Of a stretch of 5,946 nt of DNA, positions 5,783 through 5,946 are shown one piece after another. Below the pieces are notes generated by a model. The model made no database searches. It worked only from the letters and a program-made list of their open reading frames with translations, and was not told the DNA's origin. Every line of letters begins with the position of its first letter. The stretch's first letter is position 1. This DNA comes from an uncultured delta proteobacterium (GTDB lineage Bacteria > Myxococcota_A > Polyangia > Polyangiales > Ga0077539), in contig CAISKJ010000933.1 in NCBI GenBank assembly GCA_903885885.1, positions 1 through 5,946 of the forward strand, written 5' to 3'. A program made the translations under genes and the position numbers.

Positions 5783-5946
5783 ATGCTCTTACCGTTCGTC
5801 AGCGCCATCGCGAACGAGCCCCCACCCGCGCTGCCGCGCACCCCGCCCCCGCGGAGCGCTGACGTGGGGACACATCTCCAGACTCCCTTGATTTCCGCGC
5901 GGACGTGCGTGTCGCGAGCATTGGAGCTCTACTGTCCGAATGCTCA
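5783..5946 (+). CDS. Possible start of a small hypothetical gene (partial)
   Basis: An ATG at 5783 opens a frame that runs without a stop to the window edge, 54 codons. The first 27 or so codons look coding: third positions are nearly all G or C, and the product begins with a short hydrophobic stretch (MLLPFVSAIA) followed by a Pro-rich run. From about 5866 the base composition changes and codon choice no longer resembles the neighbours (ACA, CAT, ACT, TTG, ATT, CGA, GCA). Either the gene is real and continues, or a short reading frame was interrupted by foreign sequence at that point. I recognise no domain. The TAnnnT box just upstream favours a real start. Confidence 0.3.
   Translation, partial: MLLPFVSAIANEPPPALPRTPPPRSADVGTHLQTPLISARTCVSRALELYCPNA
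5865..5880. repeat. Short hairpin at the start of a lower-GC stretch; possible REP-like element end
   Basis: TGGGGA (5865-5870) pairs with TCTCCA (5875-5880) around a CACA loop, with one G-T wobble. The hairpin marks where GC drops: 44 of the last 76 bases are G or C by hand count (58%), against well over 70% in the genes. From memory, GGGGACA-type hairpins flank REP-associated tyrosine transposases in some bacteria. No transposase is visible here, so that link is speculative. Confidence 0.3.

Overview
The window is very GC-rich, with G or C at most third codon positions. It encodes several short lipoproteins with Pro/Ala/Asp-rich linkers. Together these suggest a myxobacterium (Myxococcota, probably a Sandaracinus- or Polyangium-like member of the Polyangia). 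This assignment comes from composition and protein style, not from a marker gene. All large genes look like ordinary chromosomal genes. There is no tRNA, rRNA, CRISPR array, integrase or complete insertion sequence.

Layout. Bases 1-311 (minus strand) hold the 5' part of a small protein with an N-terminal zinc ribbon and a lipobox-like hydrophobic segment. It is divergent from an 87-bp shared promoter region. On the plus strand, a glutaminyl-peptide cyclotransferase lipoprotein (399-1241) overlaps by 11 bases an SF2 DEAD/DEAH-box helicase (1231-2904). A near-perfect inverted repeat (2907-2946) directly follows the helicase stop. Next come a secreted von Willebrand factor A lipoprotein related to YfbK (3095-4699) and, 57 bases later, a Rieske non-heme iron oxygenase (4757-5752). 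The last 194 bases contain the possible start of another small gene (5783 onward). They then run into a stretch of clearly lower GC that begins at a short hairpin.

Function. The two plus-strand lipoproteins would act outside the cytoplasm: one cyclises N-terminal glutamine, the other is a MIDAS-type adhesion or scaffold protein. The helicase and the Rieske oxygenase are cytoplasmic. The genes share no obvious pathway, so I read the window as two short transcription units (cyclotransferase-helicase, and vWA-Rieske) of mostly unrelated genes. I do not see a convincing new multi-gene system. The points most worth checking are the zinc-ribbon/lipobox small protein, the helicase C-terminal module, the promoter-like boxes very close to start codons, and the low-GC right edge.
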